A stretch of DNA of 64,000 nt from Frateuria edaphi (lineage in GTDB: Bacteria; Pseudomonadota; Gammaproteobacteria; Xanthomonadales; Rhodanobacteraceae): the NCBI RefSeq assembly GCF_021117405.1, contig NZ_CP088251.1, forward strand, positions 2,108,001 to 2,172,000. Direction: 5' to 3'. The position numbers and the translations under genes were made by a program. A model generated the notes under the pieces. It was not told the DNA's origin. It made no database searches and worked only from the letters and a program-made list of their open reading frames with translations. Positions 34,523 to 44,070 of the stretch are shown here, in pieces; the stretch's first letter is position 1, and each line of letters opens with the position of its first letter.

Positions 34523-36451
34523 TCAGGGGTAATCGACGACGTCGGCGACAAGCCACGGATGGGCCGCCGCTGCAAACGCGCGCCGTTGCTGCAGCGCGCA
34601 GACGGTACGAATATCGCCATCCATCGCACGATCGCGGTGCATGAAGGCGATCCGCTCGCGCAGCAGGGCGTGGGCGGTCTGCACGGCGGTGCCGGCGTGG
34701 AACTCCTCGCTGCCGGCCAGCGCCGCCATCAGCTGGCGCACTTCCCGCTCGAACTGTGGGTAGTGCGGATGGCCTTCGCGTGGCGCATTGCCGATCTTGG
34801 CGGCCAGCGCGAGCCATTCGCCGCGCGCGGCCAGGCGGCGCGCGGCGTTGAGCATTTCACGGCGGTAATCGAGCGCCTGCGCCGCGGTGTACAGCTCCAG
34901 CGCCAGCACGTGACCCAGGTCCTCCATCATCTCGAGCACGTGGCGCGCCTCGTTGGCGCCCATCGAGACGTGGTCTTCGGCATTCGCGCTGGTGGGGATC
35001 GAATACACACTGGCCGGATGCGCACGGGTGGCCAGGTCGTTGACCAGCGCGGCGGCGGTGTACTGCACGATCATGAAGCCCGAATCGGTGCCGTCCTCGT
35101 TTCCGGTGAGGAAGGCCGGAAGGCCGTCGTTGGTGGCCGGGTCGACCAGCTTGTTGAGTCGTCGCTCGGAGATGGAGGCCAGGACCGGGATCGCGGCCTT
35201 GACGTAGCTCATCGCCAGCGCCAGCGGCATGCCGTGGAAGTGGCCGGCGGAGATCACCTGCTCCTCGATGAACTGCGCCCCTTCGGCATCGGGGAAGATC
35301 AGCGGATTGTCGGTCACCGAGTTGAGCTCGACGTCGATCACGCGGCAGGCCTGCGCCCAGGCATCGCGTACAGCGCCGTGCACCTGTGGCATGCAGCGCA
35401 GGCAATAGGCGTCCTGCGGCTGGTGCTTCTTGCCGCCCTTGAACGGCAGGAAGCGGTCGTAGAACGCTTCGCGGCCATGACGCTGGTTGGCCGGCACCCA
35501 GTCCCAGCCGATGTCGAAGGACAGTGCCTGGTCCTCCGGCAGCGTCCACGCATCGGCCGACCACGGCTTGAAGCGGGGCACCAGGTGGTAGGGAATGTCG
35601 ACCAGCGTCGAACCGGCCAGGAGCTGGCGCACGTGCGACGCCGCCTCCACCTGACCGGGGTGCGGACGCAGCGCGTGCACCTCGGGCCGCAGCGCGCCGC
35701 TGCGGCCGGCGAAGGCGTCCAGCGTCATGGACGCGGCAAGGTCGGCCACGCCGAGCAGGTATTCAAGCTCGTCCAGCGCCAGCACCGCGGTGGCCAGCAT
35801 CTGCGCCGTGCCGTTGTTGAGCGCCAGGCCTTCCTTGAACGACAACCGGATAGGCTCCAGGCCCGCACGCTTCAGCGCCTCGTCGCCCGGCAGTCGTTCG
35901 CCGTCGAAGAAAGCCTCGCCACCGCCCAGCAGCACGATCGCCAGGTGCGAGAGCGGCGCGAGATCGCCGCTGGCGCCGACCGAACCCTTCTCCGGCACCA
36001 CCGGCACCACGCCGCGGTTGAGCATCGCGGTGAGCGCCTGGAGCGTGGACACGCGGATACCGGAATGGCCGCGCATGAGCGTGTTGATGCGGATCACCAG
36101 CATCGCCCGCACCACTTCCGGCGCGAACGGTTTGCCCACGCAGACGGCGTGGGTGACGATCAGGTTGTGTTGCAGCTCCTCCATGAGGCTCGCGCCGCCC
36201 TTGGACGCATCCTGCACCGCCAGCTCGTCGCGCATGCGATGCCCGCCGAGGAGCTTGTCCGCGTTGCTGCCGAAACCGGTGGTCACGCCATAGGTCGGCT
36301 CGCCGCAACTGACCTTGTCGGCCAGGAAATCGGCCGCGTGCTGCACGCGCTCGAGCTGCGTCGCGTCCAGCTCCACCGGCACGCTGCGGCGCGCCGCGGC
36401 AACCAGCTGCGCGCGGGTGAGGCTGCGGCCATCGAGAATGATCTTGTCCAC
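34523..36451 (-). CDS. HAL/PAL-family aromatic amino acid ammonia-lyase
   Basis: Member of the MIO-containing lyase family (642 aa from the chosen GTG), which eliminates ammonia from histidine or an aromatic amino acid; aminomutases share the fold. The self-processed Ala-Ser-Gly is at residues 160-162 in EKGSVGASGDLAPLSHLA; the catalytic Tyr is in PTYGVTTGFGSNADK. It is about 130 residues longer than ordinary HutH, with an insertion around GWDWVPANQRHGREAFYDRF before QDAYCLRCMPQ. Selectivity residues Thr-His (LIVTHAVCVG, 100-101) look closer to histidine than tyrosine lyases. The GTG at 36451 has a GGAG site 5 bases upstream; a GTG at 36490 that overlaps the hisS stop is an alternative (655 aa). 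No hutU, hutI or hutC is nearby. Confidence 0.85.
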   Translation of the reverse strand: MDKIILDGRSLTRAQLVAAARRSVPVELDATQLERVQHAADFLADKVSCGEPTYGVTTGFGSNADKLLGGHRMRDELAVQDASKGGASLMEELQHNLIVTHAVCVGKPFAPEVVRAMLVIRINTLMRGHSGIRVSTLQALTAMLNRGVVPVVPEKGSVGASGDLAPLSHLAIVLLGGGEAFFDGERLPGDEALKRAGLEPIRLSFKEGLALNNGTAQMLATAVLALDELEYLLGVADLAASMTLDAFAGRSGALRPEVHALRPHPGQVEAASHVRQLLAGSTLVDIPYHLVPRFKPWSADAWTLPEDQALSFDIGWDWVPANQRHGREAFYDRFLPFKGGKKHQPQDAYCLRCMPQVHGAVRDAWAQACRVIDVELNSVTDNPLIFPDAEGAQFIEEQVISAGHFHGMPLALAMSYVKAAIPVLASISERRLNKLVDPATNDGLPAFLTGNEDGTDSGFMIVQYTAAALVNDLATRAHPASVYSIPTSANAEDHVSMGANEARHVLEMMEDLGHVLALELYTAAQALDYRREMLNAARRLAARGEWLALAAKIGNAPREGHPHYPQFEREVRQLMAALAGSEEFHAGTAVQTAHALLRERIAFMHRDRAMDGDIRTVCALQQRRAFAAAAHPWLVADVVDYP

Positions 36452-36486
36452 CGGTGCTCCGTCGTGTTCGTGGGTGAGCCCGTGGC

Positions 36487-37863
36487 TCACTGCCCCATCG
36501 CCGCTGCCTGTTCCAGTTCCACGCGCAACGCCTTGACCAGCTCGCCGCGCGCCACTTCGAATTGATCGCCGCGGCGCAGGTCCTTGACCGTGACCACGCC
36601 CTTGGCCAGCTCGTCTTCACCCAGCACCACCGCGAAGCGGATGCCGGCGCGATCGGCGTACTTGAACTGCTTGCCGAGCTTGCCGCTCTCCAGCACCACC
36701 TCGGTAGCGATGCCGGCAGTGCGCAGTTCATTGGCGATGGCAAGGTAGGCCGGCAATTGCGCAGGGTCCATCTGCGTCACCAGCACGTCGACGGTGCTGC
36801 GCGCGTTGCCCAGCAGGCCGGCGTCGCGCAACTGCCAGAACAGGCGCGTCAGGCCGATCGAGATGCCCACGCCCGGCAGCCTCGACTTGGTGTACTGGCT
36901 GGCCAGGTTGTCGTAGCGGCCGCCCGAGCAGATCGAGCCGATCTGCGGGTGGTCGTTGAGCGTGGTCTCGTAGACGGTGCCGGTGTAATAGTCCAGGCCG
37001 CGGGCGATCGAGAGGTTCAGGGCGAAATGCGATTCGGGCACCCCGAAGTCGCGGATCAGGCCGAGCACTTCCTTCAGTTCCGCCCTGCCCTGTTCGAGCG
37101 CCTCGGAGCCGCTGCCCAGCGCGTCCAGCTTGGCGAAGGCGTCCTGCAGCGAAGTCGAGCGCACCTGCACGAAGTCCAGGATCTTCGCCGCGACGTCGGC
37201 CGACAGGCCGAAGGCCTCGCTCGTCAGCGTGTCGCGCACGTAGTCGGGACCGCGCTTGTCGAGTTTGTCCACCTCGCGCAGGACCAGCATCTGCTGTTCG
37301 GCGTCGGCCACGCCCAGGCTCTCGAAATAGCCGCGCATGAGCTTGCGGTTGTTGAGCTGGATGGTGAAGGCACCGATGTCCAGCTCGCGGAAGGTGCTGT
37401 AGATGACTGCCGGCAGCTCGGCGTCGTAGCGGGTGGTCAGGCTGTCCTTGCCGATCACGTCGATGTCGCACTGGTAGAACTCGCGGAACCGGCCGCGCTG
37501 CGCGCGCTCGCCGCGGTACACACGCTGCATCTGGTAGCGGCGGAATGGGAACGACAGGTCGTGCTCGTGCTCGGCGACGTAGCGCGCAAGCGGCACGGTA
37601 AGGTCGAAGCGCAACGCCAGTTCCGGCGTGCCTTCCTTGGCCAGCGCGCCGGTGGACTGCACGAAGTACACCTGCCGCTCGGTCTCGCCGCCGCTCTTGG
37701 TCAGCAGCACGTCGGAGAACTCGATCACCGGCGTTTCCACCGGCAGAAAACCGAAGCGCTCGAAGTTGCGGCGGATGGTGTCGAGCATGCGCTGGAACGC
37801 GATCTGGTCCAGCGGCAGCAACTCGAGCACGCCGGGCATGGTGCGGGCCGGGGTAAGCGCCAT
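36487..37863 (-). CDS. hisS: Histidyl-tRNA synthetase
   Basis: Class II synthetase charging tRNA-His (458 aa). Motif 2 is [20 protein letters not shown], the histidine-binding signatures are [13 protein letters not shown] and [12 protein letters not shown], and motif 3 is [13 protein letters not shown]. The catalytic core ([19 protein letters not shown] and the longer length) resembles the eukaryote-like HisS branch rather than the 424-aa E. coli enzyme. The start at 37863 ([11 protein letters not shown]) is preferred over an upstream ATG that adds 16 unrelated residues. The ammonia-lyase gene follows with little or no gap. Confidence 0.95.
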   Translation of the reverse strand: MALTPARTMPGVLELLPLDQIAFQRMLDTIRRNFERFGFLPVETPVIEFSDVLLTKSGGETERQVYFVQSTGALAKEGTPELALRFDLTVPLARYVAEHEHDLSFPFRRYQMQRVYRGERAQRGRFREFYQCDIDVIGKDSLTTRYDAELPAVIYSTFRELDIGAFTIQLNNRKLMRGYFESLGVADAEQQMLVLREVDKLDKRGPDYVRDTLTSEAFGLSADVAAKILDFVQVRSTSLQDAFAKLDALGSGSEALEQGRAELKEVLGLIRDFGVPESHFALNLSIARGLDYYTGTVYETTLNDHPQIGSICSGGRYDNLASQYTKSRLPGVGISIGLTRLFWQLRDAGLLGNARSTVDVLVTQMDPAQLPAYLAIANELRTAGIATEVVLESGKLGKQFKYADRAGIRFAVVLGEDELAKGVVTVKDLRRGDQFEVARGELVKALRVELEQAAAMGQ

Positions 37864-37984
37864 GGAATCCTCTGCTTGCGGGTAACGGGAGCGGCGCTGA
37901 AGGCCGCGCAACGGCAGCCGCCTAGGTTAGCAGAAGGGCAAGCCCGCCCCGGCGCGCGATGCGCGAAAAAAAGCCGCGGGGATG

Positions 37985-38013
37985 TTGCCAAGCCCGCGCC
38001 GGCTCACTAAGAT
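37985..38013 (+). promoter_or_regulatory. Promoter of tRNA-Pro
   Basis: TTGCCA (37985-37990), a 17-bp spacer, and TAAGAT (38008-38013) form a good sigma-70 promoter; the start would be a few bases before the tRNA at 38025. A GC-rich stretch follows the -10 element, possibly a stringent-control discriminator. Confidence 0.8.
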
Positions 38014-38024
38014 ACGCGGCTCCA

Positions 38025-38101
38025 CGGGGTGTAGCTCAGCCTGGTAGAGCGCTACGTTCGGGACGTAGAAGTCGCATGTTCGAATCATGTCACCCCGACC
38101 A
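38025..38101 (+). tRNA. tRNA-Pro (CGG)
   Basis: A standard 77-nt tRNA with encoded CCA. The acceptor stem is CGGGGTG / CACCCCG, the D arm is GTAGAGCG, the anticodon stem is CTACG / CGTAG with loop TTCGGGA (anticodon CGG, reading CCG), and the T loop is GTTCGAATC. It has its own promoter and terminator, so it is a single-tRNA unit. Confidence 0.97.
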
Positions 38102-38112
38102 AGGTTCGTGGA

Positions 38113-38142
38113 AAGGCCACCGCTAGCGGTGGCTTTTTCTTT
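38113..38142 (+). terminator. Terminator of tRNA-Pro
   Basis: A GCCACCGC / GCGGTGGC stem (38116-38133) is followed by TTTTTCTTT, a classical rho-independent terminator about 15 bp past the tRNA. Confidence 0.92.
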
Positions 38143-38152
38143 GGCGGGCTCC

Positions 38153-38212
38153 CGCAGGAGTGCATCCTGGTGCGCGACCGAAGTGCGTGGCGGTCGCGCC
38201 GAACGGCGCTCC
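38153..38212. repeat. REP-like palindrome, family B, diverged copy
   Basis: Left arm GCAGGAGTGC through GTGCGCGACCG (38154-38180) and right arm GGTCGCGCC through GGCGCTCC (38192-38212) form an imperfect hairpin resembling the clean copy at 58403. It lies between the tRNA-Pro terminator and the DUF455 stop. Confidence 0.5.
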
Positions 38213-38220
38213 CCGCAAGG

Positions 38221-39027
38221 TCAGGTGGTGGCCATGGCAGCCAGCTGATCCATTTCCTCCGCATCGAAACCGGCCGCCAGCCGCGCGGGACGGTTGAAAG
38301 GCCCGCGCAGGCTTCCCCCCATGTAATCGCGCAGCAGCTGCACGAACGTTGCGCGCGGTTCCAGCCCGTCGCGCTCGCAGCACCAGCGGAACCATCGCGT
38401 GCCTGCCGCCACGTGGGCAACCTCCTCGCGCAGGATGATGTCCAGGATGGCGATGGTGCGCCCGTCGCCGACGCCGCGCAGGCGCTCGATCATGCCGGGC
38501 GTCACGTCAAGGCCCCGCGCCTCCAGCACGCGCGGCACCAGCGCCATGCGGGCGAGGTCGCTGTGCGCGGTCTTTGCGGCCATCTCCCACAGGCCGTTGT
38601 GGGCATCGAAATCGCCGTAAGCGTGACCGAGCTCGGCCAGCCGGTCCCTCAGCATGGCGAAATGGCGCGCCTCGTCGTGGGCGCAGCTGGCCCAGTCGCG
38701 GTAGTAGTCATCGGGGAAGCCGCGGAAACGGTAGACCGCATCCCACGCCAGGTTGATCGCGTTGAACTCGATATGCGCGATGGCGTGGACCAGCGCGGCC
38801 CGGCCTTCGGGCGTACCCAGCCCGCGCTGCGGGACGTGGCGTGCTTCGACCAGGCCGGGACGTGGCGGCCGGCCCGGGGCTGCGATCGGCTCCGGAGGCG
38901 ACGCCTCGGAATCCGGATGAAGTTCGCCCGCCTGAAGTGCCCGCCATGTGTCGTGGGTCAGGCGCAGTTTCTCTTCCGGATCGCTGGCGTCGAGGCAGCG
39001 CCGGGCGGCTTGGTGCAGGTCGGTCAT
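38221..39027 (-). CDS. DUF455 ferritin-like protein
   Basis: Ferritin-like di-iron family protein (268 aa). Probable metal ligands are in HAIAHIEFNAINLAWD, CAHDEARHFAML and ILREEVAHVAAG, the two-Glu, ExxH-type pattern of ferritin-like four-helix bundles. The enzyme activity is unknown; similarity to tRNA-hydroxylase MiaE-type proteins is structural only. The start MTDLHQAARR at 39027 is divergent to the VOC gene, 83 bp away. Confidence 0.82.
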   Translation of the reverse strand: MTDLHQAARRCLDASDPEEKLRLTHDTWRALQAGELHPDSEASPPEPIAAPGRPPRPGLVEARHVPQRGLGTPEGRAALVHAIAHIEFNAINLAWDAVYRFRGFPDDYYRDWASCAHDEARHFAMLRDRLAELGHAYGDFDAHNGLWEMAAKTAHSDLARMALVPRVLEARGLDVTPGMIERLRGVGDGRTIAILDIILREEVAHVAAGTRWFRWCCERDGLEPRATFVQLLRDYMGGSLRGPFNRPARLAAGFDAEEMDQLAAMATT

Positions 39028-39110
39028 GCGGCAAGTTTACGTCGCGGCTTGCGTTGCAACGCCACCCCATCGACCGCATAGTGGCGTTCCACGTCTCCAG
39101 GGAACAGGAC

Positions 39111-39488
39111 ATGTCCAACCTTCATGCGGTCGAGATCAAGGCGTTCGTGCCAGCACGTGACTACGACCTGTCACGACGCTTCTACGCCGACGTGGGCTTC
39201 GAGGAAAAGTCCAACTTCGATGGCGTGGCCTACTTCGCCCAAGGCGAATGCAGTTTCCTGCTGCAGCGCTTCTACGAGCAGGCGCACGCCGACAACTTCA
39301 TGATGCACCTGCTGGTGGACGATGCCGACGCGTGGCACCGCCACCTGGTCGAACAGGACATCGTCGGCCGCTATCGCGAGCACAACGTGCGGATGACGGC
39401 CCCGGCGGACCGCCCGTGGCGCATCCGCGATTTCCACCTGATCGATCCCTCCGGCGTGTTGTGGCACATCGGCCACAACATCCGGTGA
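39111..39488 (+). CDS. VOC-family (glyoxalase-like) protein
   Basis: Small vicinal-oxygen-chelate protein (125 aa) with the typical pattern of a DLSRRFYADVGFEEK turn near residue 22 and the C-terminal RDFHLIDPSGVLWHIG. Possible metal residues are His71 and Glu- or His-bearing strands, but not all ligands of a true glyoxalase are clear, so it may be a resistance- or binding-type VOC protein. A GGGAACAGG ribosome site precedes the ATG. It converges on purF with a 6-bp gap. Confidence 0.78.
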   Translation: MSNLHAVEIKAFVPARDYDLSRRFYADVGFEEKSNFDGVAYFAQGECSFLLQRFYEQAHADNFMMHLLVDDADAWHRHLVEQDIVGRYREHNVRMTAPADRPWRIRDFHLIDPSGVLWHIGHNIR

Positions 39489-39494
39489 GCGAGG

Positions 39495-40970
39495 TTACGC
39501 GCTACGGCGGGCGGCCTTGGCGTCGTCCGAGCGCAGCATCTCGATCTGCTGCAGGTAGTCGCGGTCCAGGCCGGTGACGTACTCACCGGAGAAGCAGGAC
39601 GTATCGAACTGCCTGAGCTCCTCGTTGCCGTCCTGCACCGCCCATACGAGGTCGGCCAGGTCCTGGTAAATCAGCCAGTCGGCGCCGAGCATCTGCTCCA
39701 CTTCTTTCTCGGTCTTGCCGGCGGCGACCAGTTCGCTGGCCGAAGGCATGTCGATGCCGTACACATTCGGATAGCGCACGGGCGGCGCGGCCGAGGCGAA
39801 ATACACCTTCTTCGCTCCCGCATCCCGGGCCATCTGGATGATCTGCCTGGAGGTGGTGCCGCGCACGATCGAATCGTCCACCAGCAGCACCGTCTTGTTG
39901 CGGAACTCCAGGTCGATCGCGTTCAACTTGCGGCGCACCGATTTCACGCGGTCGCCCTGCCCCGGCATGATGAAGGTGCGGCCGACGTAGCGGTTCTTGA
40001 CGAAGCCCTCGCGGAACGGCACGCCGAGTGCGGTGGCCAGCGAGCTGGCGGCGGTGCGTGCGGTGTCCGGGATCGGGATCACCGCGTCGATGCCGTGGTC
40101 GGGGCATTCGCGCATGATCTTCTGCGCCAGCTTTTCGCCCATGCGCAGACGGGCCTTATACACCGAAACGTCCTCGATCATCGAATCGGGCCGCGCCAGG
40201 TAGACGTACTCGAAGATGCATGGTGCATGCACCGCGGCCTCGGCGCAGCGGCGCGCGTGCAACTCGCCGTCGACGGTGATGTAGACCGCCTCGCCGGGCG
40301 CCACGTCGCGCACGCGCTTGAAGCCGAGCACGTCGAACGCGACCGATTCGGACGCCACCGCGTATTCGCGACCCTCAGGCGTCACGCGCTCGCCCAGCAC
40401 CAGCGGGCGAATGCCGTGCGGATCGCGGAAAGCCAGCAGGCCGTAGCCCTGGATCAGCGCCAGGCAGGCGTAGCCGCCGCGCGCGCGCGCGTGCACGCCG
40501 GCTACCGCCTTGAAGATCTGATCGGGCGTGAGCGCCATGCGGTCCTGGATCTGCAGCTCGTGCGCGAGCACGTTGAGCAGCACCTCGGAATCGGAATCGG
40601 TATTGATGTGCCGGCGATCGTCCTGGAACATCTCGCGGCGCAGCGCCTCGGTGTTCACCAGGTTGCCGTTGTGGGCGAAGGCGATGCCGTAGGGCGAGTT
40701 GACGTAGAACGGCTGTGCCTCGTCGGCGTTGTCGGAGCCGGCAGTCGGGTAGCGGCAATGGCCGATGCCGATGCTTCCGCGCAGGCGGCTCATCGAGGCC
40801 TGGTTGAACACGTCGCGCACCAGGCCGTTGCCCTTGTGCAGGCGCAGGTGCGCGCCATCGACGGTGACGATGCCGGCCGCGTCCTGGCCCCGGTGCTGCA
40901 GCACCGTAAGTCCGTCATAAAGCGCCGATGCCACTTCGGTGGGACCGACGATGCCGATGATTCCGCACAT
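39495..40970 (-). CDS. purF: Amidophosphoribosyltransferase
   Basis: First committed step of purine synthesis: PRPP plus glutamine to phosphoribosylamine (491 aa). After Met removal Cys2 (MCGIIGIVG) is the Ntn-glutaminase nucleophile; [18 protein letters not shown] and GGYACLALI follow. The PRPP-binding loop is [17 protein letters not shown]. The length matches the E. coli-type enzyme without a propeptide. It follows cvpA by 31 bp, the usual cvpA-purF unit. Confidence 0.97.
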   Translation of the reverse strand: MCGIIGIVGPTEVASALYDGLTVLQHRGQDAAGIVTVDGAHLRLHKGNGLVRDVFNQASMSRLRGSIGIGHCRYPTAGSDNADEAQPFYVNSPYGIAFAHNGNLVNTEALRREMFQDDRRHINTDSDSEVLLNVLAHELQIQDRMALTPDQIFKAVAGVHARARGGYACLALIQGYGLLAFRDPHGIRPLVLGERVTPEGREYAVASESVAFDVLGFKRVRDVAPGEAVYITVDGELHARRCAEAAVHAPCIFEYVYLARPDSMIEDVSVYKARLRMGEKLAQKIMRECPDHGIDAVIPIPDTARTAASSLATALGVPFREGFVKNRYVGRTFIMPGQGDRVKSVRRKLNAIDLEFRNKTVLLVDDSIVRGTTSRQIIQMARDAGAKKVYFASAAPPVRYPNVYGIDMPSASELVAAGKTEKEVEQMLGADWLIYQDLADLVWAVQDGNEELRQFDTSCFSGEYVTGLDRDYLQQIEMLRSDDAKAARRSA

Positions 40971-41001
40971 GGTTTGATGCCCTGATGTCGTTAAGCGTGT
41001 T

Positions 41002-41598
41002 TCAGGTGAGCGTGGCGGCTTGAGCGGCCGAAAGGACAGATTGCGCCGGCGCGGGTGAACCGCCCGGAAGTACCGGCAAGGTGACCGGCGGCAACTTGGG
41101 CAACGGGGCCGGCCGGTGCAGGTAACGGCGCACGCTTTCCGGCACCCGGTCACCCAGCCAGGCAGCCACGCCGGCGAACTGCGGCAGCAACAACGAGCGT
41201 TGCCAGCCAGCCTCGCGGGTGAGCCCGGTGAAGCTGGCCAGGAACACCGCCAGCGTCACCAGCAGCACACCGCGCGCAAAGCCGAACACCATGCCAAGCA
41301 ACCGGTCCAGCCCGCCCAGGCCGATGCCCGACAACAACCGTCGCGCCACGAAACGCAGCAGCGCGCCGACGATCAACACGACCGCAAAGCACAACCCGTA
41401 GCCGAGCAGGATCCGCGCCGCAGGCAGCGAAATGCTGTGCTCGAAGTGCGCCGCGACCACCGGCCCGAACGTCCAGGCGACCCAGAACGCGGCAACCCAG
41501 GCGACCAGCGACAGCACCTCCGACACCAGCCCGCGCCACAGTCCGACCAGCACGGACAGGGCCAGCACGCCGAGGATGGTGAAGTCGATCCAGTTCAT
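41002..41598 (-). CDS. cvpA: CvpA family membrane protein
   Basis: Inner-membrane protein (198 aa) with four predicted helices in the first 125 residues ([72 protein letters not shown]), required for colicin V production in E. coli and linked to envelope stress. The C-terminal tail after [11 protein letters not shown] is proline-rich and poorly conserved. It is in the dedD-cvpA-purF operon. Confidence 0.92.
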   Translation of the reverse strand: MNWIDFTILGVLALSVLVGLWRGLVSEVLSLVAWVAAFWVAWTFGPVVAAHFEHSISLPAARILLGYGLCFAVVLIVGALLRFVARRLLSGIGLGGLDRLLGMVFGFARGVLLVTLAVFLASFTGLTREAGWQRSLLLPQFAGVAAWLGDRVPESVRRYLHRPAPLPKLPPVTLPVLPGGSPAPAQSVLSAAQAATLT

Positions 41599-41620
41599 GC
41601 CGCCCCCGGTGGACCGCGCC

Positions 41621-42598
41621 TTACGGCACGCTCACCACATTGCCCGCCATCCCGAGCTTGGCCTTGATCTGGTCGCGCACGCGCTCGGCGTCCGTCCGCT
41701 GGATCTGCGGACCGGCGCGCACGCGCCACAGCGTGCGACCACCGCTGCTGACCGAATCGGTAAAGCCATCGAAGCCGGCCGCGCGCAACTTGTCGCGCAG
41801 CGCATTGGCGTCGGCCTGGCTACCCATCGCGGCCACCTGCACTGCGTAACCGCCGGCACGCGCCGGTGCCGCGGCAGGTGTCGCGGGCGCGGCGGCAACA
41901 TCACCATGCTGGTCGCTGGCGCCACTTTCAAGGTGCGCCGGCGCGCCGGGGATGCTCTGGGTGATCTTCAGGCGTGCGGCTTCGGCGGCCGTGCGCGTCT
42001 GGAACGGTCCGGCGGTGACCAGCGTGAGCGCGCGGCCGCTTTGGCGGATCGGCGCACCGCTGACGGGATAGCCAAGCGCGCGCACCTTCCGGATCAATCG
42101 CTGCGCGCCGTCATTCGAATAGGCGCTGAGGTTGAGCGTGAAGTTGCCGCGCGCGGCCGTGCCGGCGGTGTCGGCCGGTACGCTGGCGGCCGTCGGTTCT
42201 TCGACCGGCTTCGCGGCCGGCTGCTCCGCAACCGGCGCGGGCGTGGCCGGCGTTTCCGGTTGCGGCGCCGGCGCGGGCGGCGTGGCCGCATCGGGTTCCA
42301 TTTCCACGTCGTGCGGGCGGCGCGAGGCGATGTCGACCGTGGCCAGGCGGTCCGACGATGCCGGTGCGCTCGACTGCGCGCGCGCCGGAATCACCGGCGC
42401 GGTCGTGCTGCCGCTGGCCGGGGCATTCGGGTCCAGGCTCATCGTGCGCGTCTGCAGGTCGCGATCGGGCGCCGGCGGGATCGCCAGGCTCACCGCCTGA
42501 TCGCCCGCGGCCGTGGGCGGCGTGCTGGAAAAGAACATCGGCACGAACAGCACCGCCAACGCAATCAGGACGAAGGCACCCAGCAGGCGTGTTTTCAA
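41621..42598 (-). CDS. dedD: SPOR-domain cell-division protein DedD
   Basis: Membrane-anchored, peptidoglycan-binding protein (325 aa). One helix at the N-terminus (TRLLGAFVLIALAVLFVPMF), a long Pro/Ala linker, then a C-terminal SPOR domain beginning GGYAVQVAAMGSQADANAL. A second SPOR-like segment (GNFTLNLSAYSNDGAQRLIR to GPFQTRTAAEAARL) precedes it. I chose the TTG at 42598 because a GGAG site is exactly 8 bases upstream and the product then begins MKTRLLGAF as in relatives; an ATG 27 bp upstream has no such site. It is 22 bp before cvpA. Confidence 0.88.
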   Translation of the reverse strand: MKTRLLGAFVLIALAVLFVPMFFSSTPPTAAGDQAVSLAIPPAPDRDLQTRTMSLDPNAPASGSTTAPVIPARAQSSAPASSDRLATVDIASRRPHDVEMEPDAATPPAPAPQPETPATPAPVAEQPAAKPVEEPTAASVPADTAGTAARGNFTLNLSAYSNDGAQRLIRKVRALGYPVSGAPIRQSGRALTLVTAGPFQTRTAAEAARLKITQSIPGAPAHLESGASDQHGDVAAAPATPAAAPARAGGYAVQVAAMGSQADANALRDKLRAAGFDGFTDSVSSGGRTLWRVRAGPQIQRTDAERVRDQIKAKLGMAGNVVSVP

Positions 42599-42669
42599 GA
42601 CTGGAACTCCAAGGCGGCACGGCATGCAACAGGACGATTATACCTGCCCGTGCCACCGGCACGGTTCGC

Positions 42670-43962
42670 TCAGGCGTCCGGTTCAGCCAGTACCGCGCCC
42701 GCGACGAAGAACGAGCCGAACGCAAGGATGCACTCGCCGGGCCGCGCCTGCGCGCGCGCGGCGGCCAGCGCGTCGGTGACGGTCGGATGCGCGTCGAACT
42801 TCGCCTCCGGCAGGGTCTGGCGCAATGCCTCGGTCAGCGCGCCGATGGGCAGGCCCCGGGGCGATTCCCGGTCCAGCCCGGCCAGGTGCCAGTGGTCGAC
42901 CAGCGATCCCAACGCGGCCAGTACGCCGGCCACGTCCTTGTCCGCGAGGACACCGTAGACCGCGTGCACCCGCGGAAACCGGCGAAGCTTGAGCCAATCG
43001 GCCAGCGCGCGCGCCGCCTGGGGGTTGTGCCCGACGTCGACCACCACCGCAGGGTCGCCGCCCAGCGATTGCAGGCGCGCCGGCACCTGCACGGCCGTGA
43101 GTCCATCGGCCGCCGCCTGGCCGAGCGCGATCGGTGATTCGAGGCTGCCGGCGGCGTCGAGCGCGTGCAGGGCGGCAATCGCGGATGCGGCGTTGGCGTA
43201 CTGCACCGGTGCGGCCAGGGCCGGATCGGGCAGTTCGAACGCGGTGCCGTCGCGGTGTTGCCAGCGCCAGCCCCGGGCGTGCCGTTCCACGCGGAAGTCC
43301 TGCCCCGCCCGCTGCACTTGCGCGCCGCTGGCGGCCAGCGCATCGAGCAGGCCGGCCGGCGGTTCGAGCTCGCCCACGATGGCCGGGCGCCCGTGGCGCG
43401 CAATGCCGGCCTTTTCGCGGCCGATGCTGTCGCGGTCGTTGCCCAGCCAGTCCATGTGGTCCATGTCGATGGTGGTAACGACCACGGCGTCGGCATCGAC
43501 GATGTTGACCGCGTCCAGCCGCCCGCCGAGGCCGACTTCGAGTACGGCCACGTCGAGATCGGCCCGGGCGAACAGGTCGAGCGCGGCCAGCGTGCCGTAT
43601 TCGAAATAGGTCAGCGGGACGGCGTCCGCACCGCTACCACGCGCCGTTTCGATGCGCTCGAACGAGGCGACCAGCGCCTCGTCCGTGGCTTCGTGGCGGT
43701 CGATGCGGATGCGCTCGTTGTAATGCAGCAGATGCGGCGAGGTGTAGCAGCCGACCCGCCTGCCGGCCGCGGCCAGCATCGCTTCGAGCAACGCGACCGT
43801 GGAGCCCTTGCCGTTGGTGCCGCCGACGGTGATCACGCGCCGTGCCGGTGCCGGGGCGCCCATGCGTTGCCATACCTTGCGCACGCGCTCCAGGCCGAGC
43901 TCGATACTGTGGGGGTTGACGCCTTCCTGGTAGGCCAGCCATTCGGCGAGCGTGCGGAGCAT
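42670..43962 (-). CDS. folC: Dihydrofolate / folylpolyglutamate synthase
   Basis: Bifunctional Mur-ligase-fold enzyme that makes dihydrofolate and adds glutamates (430 aa). The P-loop ITVGGTNGKGSTVALLEAML is near residue 44; the SPHLLHYNERIRID motif, the EVGLGGRLDAVNI loop and the VVVDVGHNPQAARAL segment follow. The start MLRTLAEWLAYQEG at 43962 is the family start. It heads the folC-dedD-cvpA-purF series. Confidence 0.96.
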   Translation of the reverse strand: MLRTLAEWLAYQEGVNPHSIELGLERVRKVWQRMGAPAPARRVITVGGTNGKGSTVALLEAMLAAAGRRVGCYTSPHLLHYNERIRIDRHEATDEALVASFERIETARGSGADAVPLTYFEYGTLAALDLFARADLDVAVLEVGLGGRLDAVNIVDADAVVVTTIDMDHMDWLGNDRDSIGREKAGIARHGRPAIVGELEPPAGLLDALAASGAQVQRAGQDFRVERHARGWRWQHRDGTAFELPDPALAAPVQYANAASAIAALHALDAAGSLESPIALGQAAADGLTAVQVPARLQSLGGDPAVVVDVGHNPQAARALADWLKLRRFPRVHAVYGVLADKDVAGVLAALGSLVDHWHLAGLDRESPRGLPIGALTEALRQTLPEAKFDAHPTVTDALAAARAQARPGECILAFGSFFVAGAVLAEPDA

Positions 43963-44070
43963 GGGGGTCCTTCGTGGCAGGGCGGCGCGCAGCTTAAGGC
44001 ATCGCTGGATCGGGTGCCTCGTCGCTGGTTCTTTCCTGGCTTTCCCGCGACTCACACGCACCGCGACGGA

